From assembly GCF_014898815.1 (NCBI RefSeq), contig NW_026515511.1:172834-236833 (forward strand): a stretch of 64,000 nucleotides of DNA, read 5' to 3'. Below the pieces are notes generated by a model. That model made no database searches. It worked only from the letters and a program-made list of their open reading frames with translations, and was not told the origin of the DNA. Positions 58,500-64,000 of this stretch are shown one piece after another. The DNA comes from Panonychus citri. Taxonomy: Eukaryota; Arthropoda; Arachnida; Trombidiformes; Tetranychidae. The position numbers and the translations under genes are program-made. Every line of letters begins with the position of its first letter. The stretch's first letter is position 1.

Positions 58500-60283
58500 C
58501 AATAACAATCATAATTAAATCTTTTATTACTTTTGAAACAATTTCAAAAATTGTAGCAATTAAAAGCAACTTAATTAACATACCATGAATCTAATTAAAT
58601 TAAGCTCCGATAGATTAATTTAATGTCTCATAGATTCAAATCAAACTTTAATCCAATGATAATTTCAATCAATTAAGTTTTCTTTTTCTTCTAAAAACAA
58701 AACTCAATTGCGAAATCATTTAACTCCAAATTGATTTCACCTTTATAACGTGTTGTTGATTAATAATAATTATTAATTTAGAAATTATTTATTAAATCAA
58801 CTGATAATTAGAAACCAATCAAATATTTCAAATATACTACTTTAAAGTGTATCTGAAAAAGTTGAAAACAAAATGATGGAAATTAAATTTCAATCAAAAT
58901 AAAAGCATTTTGATTCTTGATAATATCGATCATTAATCAGCTTAATTGTTACCACAATTTCATCCATCCAATCAGTTAATTAGACAGAGACAAGAAAAAG
59001 AGACGAAATTAATCAATAAAATGAAGTTTCTCCCATTCTGTAGATGGCCTTACCTAGAATATCAAATTATCATCTCGACATTAGTTTCTCTCTCTCTCTT
59101 TCTCTTTGTCTCTCTAATTTTCATCCCTTTCTCTCTCTCTCTCTCACCATGATGATGATCATCTCTCTTCCTCCTTCCATAAAGTTGTTGTCACCAATTC
59201 CGAGGAAACATATGTTTTAATTATTATCAGAGTTTCTCATCCAAAATAAATTTTTTCTTATTCTTTCAATTGAGTTTCTCTTTCAGTGTGAACCTTTTCT
59301 TCCTGTTCTTGATTCCATAGACTCTTAGTAATATTTTCCTATGTTAGTCTTTGGTTCTTTGACTGTGTCCACCTCGATTCTCAATTAGATGAACCGTTAT
59401 AATTTATAAATCGTTTTCTCTTTTTCTTTTTCATCAAATAGTGAAAATTAAGGATTAACCATGATTTTGTTCTGGTGACAATTAACAACCTAAATTACCA
59501 TTGGAATAATTAAAGATCAATTAATTGCTGCTTCTTTTCACCATAGACAATGATTGCTTTTCATCTGCTGGTCAATTTTGTACTTCCCAATGTAAAATAA
59601 TTCAGGTATGTTATTGTTACCTTGATATTAACTGAAAACCACTGGTCATTATTGTATTGCTTTTTTTTATAATACTTAATCTTAATTGAAATACTCAATT
59701 AGTTTGATTCAAACCCCTTGCTGATTGATTGGAAATGACAATCAACAATTGGGTTACAATTCCCTATGTTGAAGTAAAACGATTTCTCTTGTTAAATAGT
59801 AATCAAAAATTTCTTTCATCTCCTTAATCATTTATTCTTGATTGAGAATTAAATGTTTACCTGTTTCATTGTTTTCTCAATGATTAACTTTAATTACTAT
59901 TAACTTCATCTCCTGTTTCTCTCATTAATTTCATCTTCCTTTTAACTTGTTTATCTTCTTGTCTATCTTTTATCTTCCCTGCAACAGGTATCTACTATTG
60001 ACAAGGTTAATTTTGACATTGTATCAACCTAATTGGAGTATAAAGGGACCAATAAACAGTGACAATCAATAAAATACAAAACAATCAACTAATAAACGAA
60101 GAGATAAAAAGAGAATAGTGAAAACGAATCAAAAAATTGCCAAAAAAATCACTTCAACTGCCAACACTTGACAATACTTACTCGATTGATTGTTGTTACT
60201 TTTTTTTACTTCATCTTATTTGTCAATATTATCAATTTGAGTGATCAAAATCAAGGCCTGATATTAAAAGAATCGATTGGTTA
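58500..60283. other. Intergenic between SCAF and Rab27
   Basis: AT-rich with CTCTCTCT runs at about 59085-59145. From about 60090 to the Rab27 start the sequence is repeated, inverted, at 29400-29617, so it contains the duplicated Rab27 promoter. An AATAAAAGC at 58900 could be a polyadenylation signal. Confidence 0.55.
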
Positions 60284-61573
60284 ATGATGACCGGAAAAAA
60301 TCAACTTCCCAATCATAGCCCTTCGGCTCCTGATTATGATTATTTGATTAAATTTTTGTCTCTTGGTGATTCGGGAGTGGGTAAGACAAGTTTCCTTTAC
60401 CAATATACTGATGGTTCATTTGATGGTAAATTTATATCAACCGTTGGAATTGATTTCAGGGAGAAAAGAGTTGTAAGTTAATTGCTTGTTTTAATCATAG
60501 TTACGATTGTTTTCTTAACCAATGTAACATTAGTTAATCAATTGTTTCAATTTTCTTAATCAGGTTTATAAGCCACAAAATTTAGACGGAGTTTCAAGGA
60601 GAAGTCAACGGATTCACCTTCAACTATGGGACACTGCAGGTCAAGAAAGGTTTGTAATGAAAGGAAAACAATTAACTTGATAAAATTTTGATTCTAATTG
60701 TGAAAAATTTACTATCAATCAACAGATTTCGTAGTTTAACAACGGCTTTTTTTCGTGATGCAATGGGCTTCATTTTGATCTTCGATATAACAAGTGAACA
60801 ATCATTTATCAATATTCGTGGTTGGTTAGATCAATTAAAGACTCATGCTTATTGTAACGATCCCGATGTAATACTTTGTGGTAATAAGGTTGATCTATTT
60901 GAGAAACGAGTTGTTTCCGAGGAACGAGCTAAACAAGAGGCACAAAAATATGGGTGAGCAATTAAGTCTCAACAATTAAAACTAATCACTTTCAATAGAA
61001 ACTTTTTCATTGAATAAATAGTGATCATTTGTATTCACATTAACTGTTATTATTTTATGACAGATGGAAAACATTATAAGGATAAGTTAGTTCAGTGAGA
61101 CTCAAATCAAACAATAGCTCATCAAAGTTAATTAATTACAGTGTTAACCCATTTGATTAATACACTTGATCATCATCAAAACAATATTTCAATTGGAGTA
61201 GCAATTTAAACACTTTCATGGTGAAAGCTACTATGTTAATCAACAATTTGACTGATTGTCCATTATTTTCAAACAAAAAATTAACTCAGCAATTGTTGCC
61301 TTAAGCTTCAGTGTTAATTTAGTCTTAATTGTTTAATTGTTGGCTGTTATTTGTATCAATAGGCTTCCTTATTTCGAAACCAGTGCCGCGACTGGTTTGA
61401 ATGTGGCCAAAGCGATCGACACCTTATTAGATCTTGTTATGGTTCGGATGCAACGAGTGGTCGAAAGTAGTTTATTCCTGTCAACACGGGCGCTGACGGG
61501 AAATTGCGGGTCGACCTTAAAATTGGAAGAGGACGACGAATCCAAATCTAAATCATCTTGTTCTTCGTGTTGA
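60284..61573 (+). CDS. Rab27: Rab27 small GTPase
   Basis: Four exons (60284-60472, 60564-60649, 60726-60953, 61363-61573), all in phase, give 237 residues. Rab27 controls docking of secretory and lysosome-related vesicles at the plasma membrane. The G motifs are complete: GDSGVGKTS, switch I TVGIDFREKRV, WDTAGQERF, GNKVD and ETSA. Rab27-specific stretches are DYDYLIKFLSLGDSG, RRSQRIHLQLWD and FRSLTTAFFRDAMGF. The N-terminal extension (MMTGKNQLPNHSPSAP) is longer than in human. The protein ends SKSSCSSC, so the prenylation signal is CSSC-like rather than the common CGC or CC. It is the intact source of the inverted copy at 28.6-29.6 kb. Confidence 0.95.
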
Positions 61574-63451
61574 TTAACCTGGTTCTTGGTGCCTTGAACA
61601 ATTTAATTTGATCACTTTTATCATCATCATACATCTTAAGTGGTCAATTTAAAACTCCGACAATAATATAAACAGAAAAAGTTAAACCATAAACACAAAT
61701 CGTATTTAATTATTGGATTAATTTTCTCTCTATCGACAAAAATAAATGGAAATCAAACAAATCAACATGGACCAAATGATCGTGATTTTTTAATTACAAA
61801 AATCAAAACACAATTAACATTCTTCATCAACTATATTGATTGTAATCATTTCTAATATTTAAAATGATCAGTTGATTGATATGATTATAATCATTGACTT
61901 TTGAACAAATCTGTTAATCAAATAATGGCCTCAAATTTTAAGACATTTCATTCAAATCAAATCAAATCAAATCAAATTAAATCAGTTTAATTACCTATCA
62001 AGAGTTATCAAGTCAATCAAATTTAATCAACTGGTCTAAATGGTGAACTTGATTTGATTAAATTAATTGTTTCTCCATCTCGTTGACAGTTAAATTTTTT
62101 CCCCTTTCAAATTTATTTCTAGTCCAAAATGTGAATCAATTAATTAATCACAGAGAAATTTACTAATGACTAAATGAATTATTATTCTGTATATAAATAA
62201 AGTCAATTAATTGAACAAATTGATTTAATTGTTTTCAGTTTTCTGTTGTGATTGTTAAGTTAAATTGATAACAATCAGCTAACAATTAGTTGTAATTAAC
62301 AAACTTCCGTTAGTTTGCCTTCAAATAGGTAATTCAGTTACTTAATCAATTAACTTTCACCTTTACCGTTTTCACTTGTGATTAACGACAATTACGTGCA
62401 CCAATTATCAATAGAATCTTAATTAGTTGATTAGTTAATTAAAACAAGTTATGGTTCAATTGAATGAATTGAGTTGATTTGTAACTGACAAGTTTGATTG
62501 TTTCGATTATTCTGGAAGTTAAGCACTTATTACAATCTAAAATTTTTATTGTATTATTTTGTATATTTTTAACTACTGAAAGTGATTAAGAAGATTGAGA
62601 CAATTTAAATTATAGCTTTAAAAGGAAATTTGAGTGAAAAATAAATGTTCTAGGCTCTTTCGAATTCGTGAAAAGTGCTTTTTGTCGAATTTTGAGTTTA
62701 AGTTCGAATTTTCGAAAACTCAGAGAATTTTTCGAAAAAACTTAGGCTCACATATAAAATTAGAACCCTTTTAAATTTGAATACTGAAAAAAAATTGAAA
62801 TCAGATCAGTTTTCTGGCAATTATTTAATTATAAATTCACCTAACTCTGCGTGGTCCAACCTATTATGTAAATTGATTGATTAAAGACTCAACAGTGAAA
62901 TTGAATCAGAATTAGATTCAAATGTAATTAGATTGAGTCATGCTAGGGAATAGAAAGAAGGTGTGATGTAGAGAGAAAATCGAAAAGGCGATTGTTACGG
63001 TTGCATCGGCAGAGAAAAAAGTTACCTGAGTTCCGAATGGAGACCAGTTGATGATCTTCCATCCTCTTCTCTTTCTCTGTTTCGTATTCTTTCTCAATTT
63101 TGTATTAATTTCAATAGATTATTGACAATTTAACTTTTCTTCGACTAATCATCAACCAAATCATCAAATTTCTTCGTTGTTTTTTTTACTCGATTCTCAT
63201 TTTATCTGATTATAAATTGTTGGCTTTAATTTGGAAGCCATGTTAAGACGACAATTAATCCTCTATTAATTTGAATAGATTATTTTGATAACCAATAGTT
63301 TCAAAGTAATTTAATCACATCCAATCAATGGACTGATCTCAGGTTTAGTCTCAAATTGCTCAAGCATAATAATCAAATATGATCAAGGGATTTCTGAGCA
63401 ATTGTTAAGTTGATGGATTGATAACTTTTTTGAAAATACTTAATTAGTGAT
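61574..63451. other. AT-rich intergenic region
   Basis: Contains a CAAAT pentamer tract at 61953-61983 and a patch of TTCGAA-type words at 62655-62750 (TTCGAATTTTCGAAAA and similar), which looks locally repetitive but has no clear ends. No gene is seen. Confidence 0.55.
61953..61983. repeat. (CAAAT)n microsatellite
   Basis: Six consecutive near-perfect CAAAT units. Confidence 0.8.
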
Positions 63452-63848
63452 TTATTGTTTTTTGAGTTTTTTGGGCTTGATGAATTTAAAAAGTATCTTA
63501 AATAAAGGGATTTGATCCATCATTGCAATGGCATTCGGTTCATTACAATAGATTATGATTGAGATTAAAAAGAAAAGTAATCCACCAAAGATTACATGGA
63601 TTATCGAGTCAGTCCAATTGGAACAGCATAAAGTTGTCTAGAATAGCGGAAATTAAGAATAGAAATTAATTTGATTGATTGATTTTTTCTAAAAGAATAA
63701 TTTGAGCTAAATTACCTCTGATAATCGAGTTAATCCAAAATAATACCGCTTGCGGCAAGAACTTTGCGGTGTGGAAAATTCCCACCAGCGGGTTCTCTTG
63801 TTTTTGACTTAGTACGCATTCGATGATGAATTTGAAGCTGAAATGATT

Positions 63849-63903
<55 letters not shown>

Positions 63904-64000
63904 AGATTTAGAAATTATGAGGATCGTAATTAGAAAATATTTTTCTTTCAATTCACCTGAAAATTATACGACAAATCATATTGATACAATTTGCAAGGAT
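63452..64000 (-). CDS. 3' exons of an unidentified multi-pass membrane protein (partial)
   Basis: Three minus-strand exons can be built: 64000-63957 (open at the window edge, donor CAG/GTGAAT), 63837-63716 and 63637-63452. The first two join in phase and give NMICRIIFSFKFIIECV, then a loop and AKFLPQAVLFWINSIIRG; the last contains a membrane helix (VIFGGLLFFLISIIIYC) and a basic tail ending KPKKLKKQ. The join between the last two exons is one base out of phase, in line with similar one-base losses elsewhere. The coding exons are less AT-rich than their surroundings. No family is recognised with confidence; a receptor or transporter is possible. Confidence 0.45.
63851..63900. repeat. (GA)25 microsatellite
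   Basis: A perfect 50-base GA dinucleotide run, CT on the strand of the gene, lying in the intron just upstream of the 63837-63716 exon acceptor, where it acts as an extreme polypyrimidine tract. Confidence 0.95.

Noticed and set aside
62655..62750. Cluster of TTCGAA words as a possible MITE
   Set aside because: No terminal inverted repeats or target duplication could be defined; probably simple local repetition.
1..64000. CRISPR arrays, rRNA, tRNA genes, prokaryotic operons
   Set aside because: No direct repeats with regular spacers, no tRNA A/B box pair with a cloverleaf and no rRNA sequence were seen; intron-containing genes show the window is eukaryotic.

Overview
This is a eukaryotic window, most likely from an arachnid and probably a small-genome acariform mite. 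It is very AT-rich, genes have short introns (about 60-250 bp) with clean GT..AG ends, and it carries animal genes (MELK kinase, CDK2AP1/DOC-1, beta-catenin, Rab27, SCAF4/8) next to arthropod ones (peritrophin-type chitinase, Rebers-Riddiford cuticle protein, apolipophorin-type giant lipid-transfer protein). The species call is inference; the arthropod call rests on the proteins.

Layout. 1.3-5.6 kb: tandem array of GH18 chitinase genes, one intact, one truncated, one remnant, with a broken 5' piece of the neighbouring kinase caught between copies. 6.0-8.4 kb (-): MELK-like kinase. 9.3-9.8 kb: CDK2AP1 homologue. 11-12.7 kb: Glu/Pro-repeat protein. 13.4-14.8 kb: F-box protein A with a decayed tail. 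16.8 kb: possible small secreted peptide. 18.2 kb: cluster of hairpins. 19-21 kb: intronless beta-catenin/Armadillo homologue lacking the N-terminal degron. 21.9-23.5 kb: intact F-box protein B. 23.9-27.7 kb: SLC18B1-like MFS transporter. 28.1-32.6 kb: mosaic of duplicated pieces (SLC46-like 3' end, inverted Rab27 copy, copy of F-box B split by a Tc1/mariner element). 34.7-35.2 kb (-): SNAP-25-like SNARE. 36.2-50.1 kb: giant apolipophorin-like gene. 50.5-54.2 kb: palindromic duplication with a cuticle gene on each arm and a shattered copy of the apolipophorin 3' end. 54.9-58.5 kb: SCAF4/8 homologue. 60.3-61.6 kb: intact Rab27. 63.5-64 kb (-): 3' end of an unidentified membrane protein running off the window.

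Two themes run through the window. First, repeated local duplication followed by decay. Second, many otherwise well conserved genes contain isolated one-base losses, mostly in short homopolymers, that break the frame while homology continues on both sides. I read most of these as residual long-read assembly indels rather than true pseudogenes, but this cannot be settled from sequence alone. Gene spans are therefore given for the whole homologous locus and the apparent frame breaks are noted. The genes share no obvious single pathway; chitinases, cuticle proteins and the lipid carrier all fit arthropod cuticle and haemolymph biology.
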